From Sorangium sp. (lineage in GTDB: Bacteria > Myxococcota_A > Polyangia > Polyangiales > Polyangiaceae): DNA of 44,987 bases. The notes beneath the pieces are model-generated. The model ran no database searches. It had not been told where the DNA came from and saw only the letters and a program-made list of their open reading frames with translations. Positions within the stretch are counted from its first letter, which is position 1. Each line of letters opens with the position of its first letter. The DNA is taken from positions 1 through 44,987 of the forward strand of contig JAEUAF010000024.1 in the NCBI GenBank assembly GCA_019695485.1, written 5' to 3'. Shown here one piece after another: positions 24,885-32,535 of the stretch. A program made the translations under genes and the position numbers.

Positions 24885-25352
24885 TCAAACACCCAGCAAT
24901 GTGACGCCGAGCCGCACCAGTCCGCCGGCAGCGATTCCGGCGAGCACGTCGTCGGCCATGATGCCAAGGCCTGGCGGGCGTAGCTCCTGGACACGATCGA
25001 TGAGCCACGGCTTCTTGATATCGAAGAACCGAAACGCGGCGAACGCGAGCAGCGGCACGATGACACCTCCGCGCCCCGCAATCCCCACGGCTAGCAACGT
25101 GCCGACGACCTCGTCGATCACGACCGCGCTCGGATCTTCATCGCCGAGGGCCTGGGCCATGCGGTCTCCGGCCCAAATACCCAACAGGGTGAGCAGCAGC
25201 GTCGCCACCGCATAGGGGCCAGCGCCGAGGCGTCCCAGGAGCCAGCACAAGGGTAGCGTACCGAGCGAGCCCACCGTGCCCGGCGCAACTGGCGAATAGC
25301 CGCACCCGAACCAGGTGGCGATACAACGCACGGGAAGCGAGGCGCTCGTCAT
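24885..25352 (-). CDS. pgpA: phosphatidylglycerophosphatase A
   Basis: PgpA dephosphorylates phosphatidylglycerol phosphate to phosphatidylglycerol in the inner membrane. I chose ATG 25352 (MTSASLPVRCIATWFG); the track extension to 25487 is Arg/Ser-rich and unlike the family. Marks are GYSPVAPGTVGSLGTLPL, the acidic VVIDEVVGTLLAV, and FRFFDIKKPWLIDRV followed by GLGIMADDVLAGI, plus four hydrophobic segments. The 155-residue length is normal. It lies 28 bp after an unknown membrane protein gene on the same strand, probably in one transcript. A short hairpin (GGCAG-ACGC-CTGCC) sits in the 24-bp convergent gap. Confidence 0.93.
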   Translation of the reverse strand: MTSASLPVRCIATWFGCGYSPVAPGTVGSLGTLPLCWLLGRLGAGPYAVATLLLTLLGIWAGDRMAQALGDEDPSAVVIDEVVGTLLAVGIAGRGGVIVPLLAFAAFRFFDIKKPWLIDRVQELRPPGLGIMADDVLAGIAAGGLVRLGVTLLGV

Positions 25353-25380
25353 GGGCTCGCGCCTCACGGTAGCGCCAGGA

Positions 25381-26079
25381 TCACTGCGGTTCGTCGATGA
25401 GCTTGCAGGTTTCGGCGCGGCCGACCCACGCGGGTCCGTCCGGGTCGACCCAGCTCTGCTGCGGGTTCCAGCGCAGCTTTGGCGCATCCATGCGGCCTAC
25501 GAACTTGAGCTGACACTCGACCGCGAAGCGCGCGAGCTTATCCGGCAAGATCCCCAATGCGGGTTCTTGATGCAGCCGAAACGCGACGTCGGGGCGCGAC
25601 CACAACCCCGCCACGAACACCAGCTTGTTGTCGTACCAGGTGCGGTAGGGCTGCACGATGTTGAGCTTGTTGTTGGCGTCGTCGTTGCCCTCGTTGGGCT
25701 CGCGAGGCCAAGCGTCGGTCGGGGTCTTGTAGGCGCAATGCACGCCGTCGAATGCTTGCTCCGACGCGCAGGCGAGCAGATTGTAGTCCGCCGTCACCAG
25801 TGTGATGCGCACCGTGGACTTCGAGCCTACGGCAAACGACTCGACGTGAGTGGCTTCCGGCTCGGGCGGCTCCATCTTCTCGCCGAGCTTGGAGTTGGGA
25901 AGGACCGCCGCCGCGAGCATCAAGCCGCCAGCGATGAGGAAGCGACCCCCGATGACGGAATTCTCGTCGTCCATCGGCTGGTGGCGCCTCGGTCTCGCTT
26001 TGGGTGGTCGAGACGAGCCTCCGCCTCGTTCGTCTTCGGAATCGCTCGCGTCGTCGATATTCCCTTCGGCAGTCGCCAT
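25381..26079 (-). CDS. hypothetical single-pass membrane protein
   Basis: The product has about 232 residues from ATG 26079 (MATAEGNIDDASDSEDE); the track start 16 codons upstream is less likely. An acidic then Arg/Pro-rich cytoplasmic tail precedes one membrane helix (GRFLIAGGLMLAAAVLP, about 45-61). The rest is a probable periplasmic domain with STVRITLVTADYNLLACASE, DNKLVFVAGLWSRPDVAFR and three or four cysteines. I do not recognise the family. It is directly upstream of pgpA, but nothing in the sequence ties it to phospholipid synthesis. Confidence 0.75.
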   Translation of the reverse strand: MATAEGNIDDASDSEDERGGGSSRPPKARPRRHQPMDDENSVIGGRFLIAGGLMLAAAVLPNSKLGEKMEPPEPEATHVESFAVGSKSTVRITLVTADYNLLACASEQAFDGVHCAYKTPTDAWPREPNEGNDDANNKLNIVQPYRTWYDNKLVFVAGLWSRPDVAFRLHQEPALGILPDKLARFAVECQLKFVGRMDAPKLRWNPQQSWVDPDGPAWVGRAETCKLIDEPQ

Positions 26080-26232
26080 CGCCGCCTCACATACCGCAAA
26101 TCGAGCCCCGGGCGGGAGGGGGCGCACTCCGAAGTCTCACGAAAGCGAGATTTGTCGGAATTTCTGTGGCGCCGCAGCGGTCAGAACCCGCCAATTTCGG
26201 GTTCGGGCCGGGTCTGACGCGGTGTCTGGTCT

Positions 26233-26946
26233 TCACTCGGCCGCGACGGCTGTCTGAGCGCCGGACAGGCTGGCGAGTCGGTTCACGTCGCGCAGGGTGA
26301 AGCCGCGGCGAGTGGTCTCCAGCAACCCCTCGCGCTCCCAACGCGACATGACGCGAATTGCCGTCTCGAACGAAGTGGCGACGAGTTCTGCCAGGTCGCG
26401 TCGCGACAGCGCGACGGGGATCTCGCTGGTCCCGTCATCGTAGTCGTCGCCGAAGCGGCCATTGAGCTTGAGGAGCAGCGTGGCGAGGCGAGCCTCGACG
26501 CTTCCTGCGCTCAAGACGTCAATCTTGTCGAGCAACGCCTCGACGTTCTTTTCAACCGCGCACGCGAGGGACAAGAAGAGCTTGGGGTCGCGCGCGAAAG
26601 CGGCGCGGACTTCCTCTCGTGGCAACGTGATCACCGACACCGACTCGCTCGCTGCGATGGCGTCCGCCGGGCTCGGGACGCCGCAGACCACCGCGTGGTC
26701 ACCAATGCTCTCAGTGGGCCCGACCAAGCCGCAGATTGCTCGGTTCTTGCTGCCGTGGCGGACCTCTTTCACCAAGCCCTTTTGAACGACCGCTAGCACC
26801 GGTGGCGTTTCACCTGCGCGCCAGAGGAAATCACCCCGGCGGTAGGTGACGTGACCAGCTTGGAGCGCCAGCTTGTCGAGTGCTTCGCGCGCCATTCCGA
26901 GGAACAATGTGGTGTGGGAGAGGAGGTCTGCAGTCGCCATTTGCAT
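26233..26946 (-). CDS. Crp/Fnr-family transcriptional regulator
   Basis: Starting at ATG 26946 (or ATG 26940) the product has about 237 residues. The cyclic-nucleotide-binding-like beta-barrel covers residues 5-125 (RRGDFLWRAGETPPVLAVVQ, ESIGDHAVVCGVPSPADAIA), followed by a long dimerisation helix. The winged helix-turn-helix is LSRRDLAELVATSFETAIRV with MSRWEREGLLETTRRGFTL. The phosphate-binding cassette lacks the Arg-Ser pair that contacts cAMP in CRP, and there is no N-terminal Cys cluster as in FNR, so the ligand is unknown. It is monocistronic, with a 228-bp upstream gap to the lipase gene end. Confidence 0.92.
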   Translation of the reverse strand: MQMATADLLSHTTLFLGMAREALDKLALQAGHVTYRRGDFLWRAGETPPVLAVVQKGLVKEVRHGSKNRAICGLVGPTESIGDHAVVCGVPSPADAIAASESVSVITLPREEVRAAFARDPKLFLSLACAVEKNVEALLDKIDVLSAGSVEARLATLLLKLNGRFGDDYDDGTSEIPVALSRRDLAELVATSFETAIRVMSRWEREGLLETTRRGFTLRDVNRLASLSGAQTAVAAE

Positions 26947-27174
26947 TGACACCCAAGCAAGGACTGCGCCGTGCTGCGCATGCGCTGATCTCTGGCCGCA
27001 AGTGAGCTCGCGCTGGGCAATGATGCCAGTCAGCCTGCGCGATTTTCGCGTAGGTCTGGGCAGGGCGCGCAACGCCTGCGGGCTCCTCCGCGCGAGGACT
27101 CGAATGCGGGGGGCTGTGGCCCCGCCTTGTTCCGCTGCTGACTGCGTATCCGCAACGATCCGGCCCCCGGCCCC

Positions 27175-28038
27175 TCAGCGACACCCTGCAAAGGCAGTCT
27201 CGAGCAGGACTTGGCCGAGGCGGTCTTGGCCAAGACGTCCGAAGTGAATTCCGTCGTGGAAGGGGGGTTCGTACTCCGGGCAGAGCCGCTCGGGGTCGCC
27301 GCAGGAGAGCAGCCCATGCGCGTCCACGATGTGGTCGACCAGGCCTTCGCGCTGCTGCTGCGCGATCCAGGCGTTGAGCTCGAGCGTCGCCCGCGCGCGC
27401 CGCTCGTTGTACCACTTGCTGAAGCCGCCCCAGGGGCTGACCGTGATCGCTATGACGACGAGCCCTTGGGCCTTCGCTGCGCGGTAGATGCGCGTCAGGT
27501 CGGCGCTGATCTTGGAGACGGTGCGCCCGGCGGTCTCGTCGCTATAGAGATCGTTGACGCCCCCGAAAACGACCACATGGGTGTAATCGCCCGGCAAGAG
27601 TGGCAACACCTCGTTCTCGAAGCGGCGCCGCATCTGATTGACCATAAAGCCGCCTTTGGCGAGATTGTCGAGGCGCGCGTTTGGGCAGGCTTGTAAGAGT
27701 TTGGTGAGGTAGCGTCCGCCGTGGACGCGCGGATCGCTCAGCGAATCCCCCAACACGACGACGTGAAGCGCACGCGCCGGCGTCGCGTTCCGCAGCGGAG
27801 CCGGAGCGGCTGGCAAGGCCGGGCCTGGCCCCGCTGACCCTGCAGCAGCGGGCACCGCCGTCGGCTCAGCACTTTCGCTCGGGCTTGTTGGCGGCCCTTC
27901 GAGCACCATCAACGGGGCGCTCGAGGGTGCTGGATTCGATGGCCGCTCCGACACGGCGGCCGGAGGGTCCGGACGAGGCAATTCGGCCCGGCACGCGAGC
28001 AAGGCCGCGAGCGAAAGAATAATCGACTTTGACAGCAT
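27175..28038 (-). CDS. SGNH/GDSL-type esterase lipoprotein
   Basis: A 287-residue secreted hydrolase. MLSKSIILSLAALLAC is a lipoprotein signal with the lipobox ending at Cys16. A roughly 75-residue Pro/Ala/Ser-rich linker follows, then the SGNH fold: block I VVVLGDSLSD (catalytic Ser), the Gly-containing NLAKGGFMVNQM, block III FGGVNDLYSD (Asn), and block V DGIHFGRLGQD (Asp and His). The substrate is unknown; members act on lipids, acetylated sugars or peptidoglycan. It is divergent from the CDP-alcohol phosphatidyltransferase with only 26-41 bp between starts. Confidence 0.92.
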   Translation of the reverse strand: MLSKSIILSLAALLACRAELPRPDPPAAVSERPSNPAPSSAPLMVLEGPPTSPSESAEPTAVPAAAGSAGPGPALPAAPAPLRNATPARALHVVVLGDSLSDPRVHGGRYLTKLLQACPNARLDNLAKGGFMVNQMRRRFENEVLPLLPGDYTHVVVFGGVNDLYSDETAGRTVSKISADLTRIYRAAKAQGLVVIAITVSPWGGFSKWYNERRARATLELNAWIAQQQREGLVDHIVDAHGLLSCGDPERLCPEYEPPFHDGIHFGRLGQDRLGQVLLETAFAGCR

Positions 28039-28064
28039 GGGCCTCGCCGGGAAACCCTAGCCCA

Positions 28065-28751
28065 GTGAGCGCCGCTGATGTGTACAAGAAGACGCGCAAG
28101 GTTCCCGACCTGTGGTGGAACGCTTACGTGTGCCGCCCGTTGGCGGCGGTCCTGGTCGCCCTGGTTCAGGGCACGCGCCTGACGCCGAACCAAATCACGC
28201 TGGGTGCGGTATTTGTGTGCCTCGGTGGTGCGCTGGTCTGGCTGTGGGTGCCTGGCTACGCTGGCCTAGTGCTGGGCGCTCTGCTGTTCGAGCTGTCGTA
28301 CGTCCTTGATTGCGCAGACGGTATGCTGGCGCGCTGGCGTGAAACTGCCTCCCCGACGGGGCACTTGCTCGACTTCTTGATGGACGAAATCAAGGCCTTC
28401 GTGGTTCTCGCGGCGGTAGCGGTGCGGCTCTTCTTGGAGCGCGCTGACGTTCGTATCCTCTTCCTCGGATTGTTTGGCTTGGTGTGTCTGGCGAGCGGTA
28501 TCGCGCTGACCACGTTTCTGAGGCGCCCCGAGATTGTGGGTCCGACGAGCACGGTGGCGCGTCCCACGGCGGGCCTTCTGGGCCTCGTCGAGCGCTTGGC
28601 GAAGTTCGTGATCCACTACCCGTCGTACATCTGGCTTGCCGCGCTACTCGGGAGAATCGAGTACTATTTCGTGCCGTACATCGCGGTGAACGCGCTGTAC
28701 GCGGCGCGCACGTTCCTGTCAGTCGGGCTGCGCTTCGGGCGTTCGGCGTGA
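28065..28751 (+). CDS. CDP-alcohol phosphatidyltransferase family protein
   Basis: Enzymes of this family join a CDP-linked lipid or alcohol to an alcohol acceptor. The diagnostic DGxxARxxxxxxxxGxxxDxxxD motif is present as DGMLARWRETASPTGHLLDF followed by LMDE. About six hydrophobic segments surround it. LTPNQITLGAVFVCLGGALV is the typical first-helix region. GTG 28065 is the likely start, with GTG 28080 as an alternative; the track TTG start 28029 would overlap the divergent lipase gene. At about 228 residues it resembles inositol- or sugar-phosphate transferases more than PgsA, but the acceptor is not visible. It converges with the spermidine-synthase-like gene across a hairpin. Confidence 0.9.
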   Translation: MSAADVYKKTRKVPDLWWNAYVCRPLAAVLVALVQGTRLTPNQITLGAVFVCLGGALVWLWVPGYAGLVLGALLFELSYVLDCADGMLARWRETASPTGHLLDFLMDEIKAFVVLAAVAVRLFLERADVRILFLGLFGLVCLASGIALTTFLRRPEIVGPTSTVARPTAGLLGLVERLAKFVIHYPSYIWLAALLGRIEYYFVPYIAVNALYAARTFLSVGLRFGRSA

Positions 28752-28772
28752 GCGCCTGCCGCACCAGGCGCT
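28751..28772. terminator. hairpin spanning the stops of two convergent genes
   Basis: Perfect 8-bp arms AGCGCCTG and CAGGCGCT with a 6-nt loop occupy the 19-bp gap and touch the stop codons of both convergent genes. There is no T-run. Its placement suggests a shared transcript end. Confidence 0.6.
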
Positions 28773-30339
28773 AGTCGCTGAGGGCTCGCTCCTCGCGCTG
28801 GTAGGTTTCGACGCAAGGCTGATCGTAGAGATGGCTGTCGCGCGCATCGCCGGTCGCGCTGGCCGGCGCGGCGAACAGTGCAGCCAAGACTGCCGGGGTG
28901 ATGAAGCGTGTGCCATGCGGCAAGGCCGCGCTTGCCGCAGCGAGGGCGGTCCGCGCGGGCGCCTCGCCGGAGAACGCCACGACGAAGCCCCATTCGCCGA
29001 GTGTGGGCAATGGCGCGACGTACGGGATGATGTTGAAGCCCGCGTGCGTCAGCGTAGAGAGCACGCTCGCGTAGGTCTCTGGCGTGCGGAGCGGGGACGT
29101 CACCTGCATTCCGAGCACGCCTCCCGGCGCGAGCCGCAGCCGCAGCGCTTCGAGGAAGCCCACGGTGTAGTACTTCCCCTCGAGAAATGAGCTCGGATCT
29201 CCCATGTTGACCAAAATAACGTCGAACGACTCTCGGCTGTTCAGCACGAACGGAGCGGCCTCGGTGGGCACTTCTTGCACGCGGGAGTCGGCGAGCGCGT
29301 CCGCACCGAGGCGTTGAAACCAGAGGCTATGCTTTGCCAAGCGGAGCAGGCTCGGGTCGTGAGGGACGAGCGTGAGGCGTTCTACGTCGCGCCAGCGCAG
29401 AACCTCTCTTTCGACGCTGCCCGTGCCGTCGTCGAGCACTAGCACCGCGCGCCGTCGTCGGGCCACGGCCAGCGCGGGATGAGCGAGTGACTCCGCAAAG
29501 CGTGGCGCGTCCGCGCTGGTAAGTGCCAGCATCTCTCCCGAAAACAGCACGAGCCCACCTTGCAAGCGCGACACCACATGGTGACCGCGGGGTCCGTCGA
29601 GCGCATACACGACCTCGCCCGCGTGGCTGCGGAGCGCCTCGCGCGGCAGCGCTCGTTCGGCCAAGCCGAGCGAGCCGAGCGCTGCGAAGGGAGCGATGGC
29701 GATCACGCTCTGCGCCGCCCACGCCGCTCTCGGCGTGGGCCCGCACAAGCGTTGGAAGCGCTCGAGCAAGAGCGCAGCGAGGGTCAGAAGCGCCGAGAGC
29801 AGCGCGCCGCGCTGCGGCACGGGGAGCAGAGGAAGCATCATCAGAAGCAGCAGCCAAGCGCCGCCCAGCAAGCACAGTCGCAGCGCGTTGAGCAGGTAGG
29901 CAAACACCCCCAGCACCGCGAAATGGCGCCCCACCCCGCGGCCCAAAACCAGTGCCGCGTAGCCGCTGAGAACGCCTGTTAAGGCGGGCAACAACACCTC
30001 GAGCGTCAGCAAGAGGCGTCCGTGCGCGAAGGCAAACACCCAAGCGTGCCCTGCTGCCGCCGCGAGTAGCGCGAGCGTCGCCAGCGCCGGCACGGCGCGC
30101 GTGGCGGGGGTCTTCGTGCGATAGCCGAGCGCGACACCTGCGGCGAGCCCTGCACTCAAGATCCACCGAGCTTGGCTCGGCGCGTCGAACGGCGTGTAGG
30201 CTTCCGGATCTGCGATGCCGAGTTCGTAGGCGGTCAGCGCGAGCGCCGACGCGCAGAGCGCCGCCACGCTCGCGGGCCCGGCGAGCGCGAGTCGCTCCTG
30301 GCTCGAAGCGTCCTCATAGCCCGGCGGCGGACCGCTCAC
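28771..30339 (-). CDS. membrane-bound spermidine-synthase-like protein
   Basis: In this 522-residue protein the N-terminal half (about 20-235) holds seven or so hydrophobic segments and the C-terminal half is a Rossmann-fold aminopropyltransferase-like domain. AVLVLDDGTGSVEREVLRW stands where SpeE has GGGDGG..REVL, and FDVILVNMGDPSSFLEGKYY stands where the family has D(S/L)(T/P)DP, so the first acidic residue is Asn. GKYYTVGFLEALRLRLAPGG and PLPTLGEWGFVVAFS are otherwise typical of membrane-fused members. It starts at GTG 30339, one base after the DUF4178 stop, so it is certainly cotranscribed. It may modify a membrane or peptide substrate rather than make free spermidine. No AdoMet decarboxylase gene is nearby. 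Confidence 0.88.
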   Translation of the reverse strand: MSGPPPGYEDASSQERLALAGPASVAALCASALALTAYELGIADPEAYTPFDAPSQARWILSAGLAAGVALGYRTKTPATRAVPALATLALLAAAAGHAWVFAFAHGRLLLTLEVLLPALTGVLSGYAALVLGRGVGRHFAVLGVFAYLLNALRLCLLGGAWLLLLMMLPLLPVPQRGALLSALLTLAALLLERFQRLCGPTPRAAWAAQSVIAIAPFAALGSLGLAERALPREALRSHAGEVVYALDGPRGHHVVSRLQGGLVLFSGEMLALTSADAPRFAESLAHPALAVARRRRAVLVLDDGTGSVEREVLRWRDVERLTLVPHDPSLLRLAKHSLWFQRLGADALADSRVQEVPTEAAPFVLNSRESFDVILVNMGDPSSFLEGKYYTVGFLEALRLRLAPGGVLGMQVTSPLRTPETYASVLSTLTHAGFNIIPYVAPLPTLGEWGFVVAFSGEAPARTALAAASAALPHGTRFITPAVLAALFAAPASATGDARDSHLYDQPCVETYQREERALSD

Positions 30340-30340
30340 G

Positions 30341-31828
30341 TCACTTTCCGCCGTAGAAGACGCCGCCGCCGCGGAAGCCGCCGCTCACGCCGGTTCCTCC
30401 GGTCACGCCGCTCACGCCGCTGACACCGCTCGCGGCGCGCAGGGCACCGCTCGGTGCGTTCGCCAGCAAGATCACGAACACGATCACTGCGGCGGCAACG
30501 AGTAGCAGCGTGACGCTGGGCAAGCCACTCGTCGATTTCTGCGCTTGGGCTCTAGCGTGCTTGGCGAGCGGCAAGTTGAAGGCAGTCGCGACGACCGGCC
30601 AGGTTTCCGGCGTGCCAAGGCTGTAGCTGACTTCGCCTGCTGCCTCTTCGCGAGAAAGAACCGTGTCGCCATCCACGAAATCGGCGACGTTCGTGGTCTC
30701 ACCGATTTCGCACTTCCAGTACACTTCACCGACCACGTAGAGGACGCTTGCTAGGTTCTGGTTTCTACTGCGAAAGCGGCGTTTGCCGAGGCCGATGCTG
30801 CCGGGAAGCTGACTCAGATCGAGCTCTGCAGGATTGGCGGGCGAAACGAAGGACCAGCCGGTCTCCGGATCCAAGACCAGCCAGCGGAAGCCGATGCCCT
30901 GACTCCACAACAGGAATTCTTCCCAAGCGTAGAGCTCGCCCTCGAAGTCGCTGCCGCGGCGCAACATCGCGATGCACAGGTACTCGGTTCCACCAAGCGT
31001 GCCGCGCGAGCCGATTGGAATGATGGGTTCGGTGCGCGCGCGCTCCTGTTGCGCGATCACGCGATCCTCCGCGAGGTCGCTGATCGCTCCGCAATAGGGG
31101 CAGCCGAGCCGTGTGCTGCGGCCCGGCGACAGGGCGGGCACGTCGCCGCCGCAGCTTGGGCACTTCAGCGACGTGACGGCGACCTTTTGAGTGCTGCGCG
31201 GCCCGAGCGCGGTCACCGTCAGCTGGCTCTCGGCAAACTCCCAGCCGAGAAAGACGACGACGGTCTGGGTATTGTCCCCGAAGTCGATCGTCGCGAATGC
31301 GCTGCCAGCACCGGAGAGATCGGCATAGTGGCGCACGAATCCCTCGGGGAAAGCCCCGGGCAGTTCGCCTTCTGCGGAGCTGATGTGCGCGCTTCGTCGC
31401 TCGCTCACGCGGAACGCGCCAGCAGCCCCGAGCGTCACCAGGGCGTCCGGAGCAAGCTCGTCGTAGGGGGGCGTGGCAATGCCCGGTACGGGCGACGTCG
31501 CAAACCAACGCCCTTGTGCAAACGCGAGCCAGCCCCAGCTCTGACCGTAGTCGAAGGCGACGTAGTACTCGTCCCAGGGCCCCTTGCCGTGATCGAGCTG
31601 AACGCGCCCCATCACGCGGAAGGGACGGCCGCCCAGCGTGCCTTCGTCGCCCACCGCGATCAGGGACGGCACGTTCGCCAGATCAGCGACTTTGCCTAAG
31701 TGCGACAGGCCACGGTCGCTGCGCACCACGGTGTGACGGCAGAATTCACAGACCTTGGCGAGCGACGAGCCAACTTGGAACTCGATGGGTGCGCCGCAGT
31801 TTGGGCAGTGTCCTTGGGCGACCGCCAT
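30341..31828 (-). CDS. tandem zinc-ribbon/DUF4178 membrane protein with Gly-rich tail
   Basis: The 495-residue protein carries the same unit twice: a zinc ribbon (CPNCG...CEFCRH at about residues 8-36; CPSCG...CPYCG at about 218-245) followed by a DUF4178 domain (IAVGDEGTLGGRPFRVMGRV and IPIGSRGTLGGTEYLCIAM). One membrane helix (LPSVTLLLVAAAVIVFVILL) lies near residue 440. It ends in a tail of SGVSGVSGVTGG repeats closing with RGGGVFYGGK. DUF4178 proteins are known in gene clusters with spermidine-synthase-like enzymes, DUF350 membrane proteins and AdoMet decarboxylase; their biochemical role is unknown. Here it is followed one base later by the SpeE-like gene. Confidence 0.9.
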   Translation of the reverse strand: MAVAQGHCPNCGAPIEFQVGSSLAKVCEFCRHTVVRSDRGLSHLGKVADLANVPSLIAVGDEGTLGGRPFRVMGRVQLDHGKGPWDEYYVAFDYGQSWGWLAFAQGRWFATSPVPGIATPPYDELAPDALVTLGAAGAFRVSERRSAHISSAEGELPGAFPEGFVRHYADLSGAGSAFATIDFGDNTQTVVVFLGWEFAESQLTVTALGPRSTQKVAVTSLKCPSCGGDVPALSPGRSTRLGCPYCGAISDLAEDRVIAQQERARTEPIIPIGSRGTLGGTEYLCIAMLRRGSDFEGELYAWEEFLLWSQGIGFRWLVLDPETGWSFVSPANPAELDLSQLPGSIGLGKRRFRSRNQNLASVLYVVGEVYWKCEIGETTNVADFVDGDTVLSREEAAGEVSYSLGTPETWPVVATAFNLPLAKHARAQAQKSTSGLPSVTLLLVAAAVIVFVILLANAPSGALRAASGVSGVSGVTGGTGVSGGFRGGGVFYGGK

Positions 31829-31877
31829 CTTGGTTCACGAGGGTGGAGCGCTCGCAGTATAGCCCGCTCTGTCGTGG

Positions 31878-32375
31878 TCAGCGCCCTCGTCGCGTGCGCT
31901 CCAGGTCGGCGAGTCGGGCGACCACCCCACGAGCTACGATTTCGAGCACCTGCTTTACGAGTTTGGTCTCGTCGGCGCGGTCGCCGCCGTACACGAGCTG
32001 GCTGCGGGCAGTGCGGCGTCGTGGGAGTTCGCCCATCGCACTGCAATGCACACGTAACGAGGCAGCGTGCGCTTCGAACGTCAGCTTTTCGACGGCAAAA
32101 CGCAGCATGATCGTATTGCGAGCGCCCGCGCCCCAATCGGCCCGTCGCGCTTCCCGGCGAAGAGTGAGGTTCAGATGCCGCAGGTATTCGTCGGCGTTCG
32201 GCACGCCGGGCGGGAGGCTGACGCGCTCGACCTTGATATGCGGCCGACCCTTCGGCCTGCCGACCAGCGGAGTCTCGGCGGCCCGCGCCTGGCGCGCGCT
32301 AGCGGCAAACAAGGCTCCGACGAGTGCCGCAGCGATGCCTCGCAAAACAGCGCGGCGCGGCTCAGCGGCGGTCAT
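31878..32375 (-). CDS. exported hypothetical protein with twin-arginine-like signal
   Basis: From ATG 32375 the product has about 165 residues and begins MTAAEPRRAVLRGIAAALVG with a long hydrophobic core ending ARQARA, a plausible Tat or Sec signal. The mature part is basic and includes IKVERVSLPPGVPNADEYLR, RREARRADWGAGARNTIMLR, a lone Cys and QVLEIVARGVVARLADLER. I do not recognise the family. It sits 49 bp upstream of the DUF4178 gene on the same strand and is probably the first gene of that operon. The track start at 32447 adds 24 residues ahead of the signal and is less likely. Confidence 0.75.
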   Translation of the reverse strand: MTAAEPRRAVLRGIAAALVGALFAASARQARAAETPLVGRPKGRPHIKVERVSLPPGVPNADEYLRHLNLTLRREARRADWGAGARNTIMLRFAVEKLTFEAHAASLRVHCSAMGELPRRRTARSQLVYGGDRADETKLVKQVLEIVARGVVARLADLERTRRGR

Positions 32376-32535
32376 TCGTCCAGGCTCGCTTGGCGGTGAG
32401 GTCGGGAGGCGGCTGCCCTCTGGCAACCCGAACGACGGGGAACACAAGTCACGGGCGAGAGGTACGTCGACGCCGGGCCGCGGGCCAAGAAAGCAACACC
32501 AAGCGTGGCGACAGGGCGTGCTTTACTGAGTGTAG

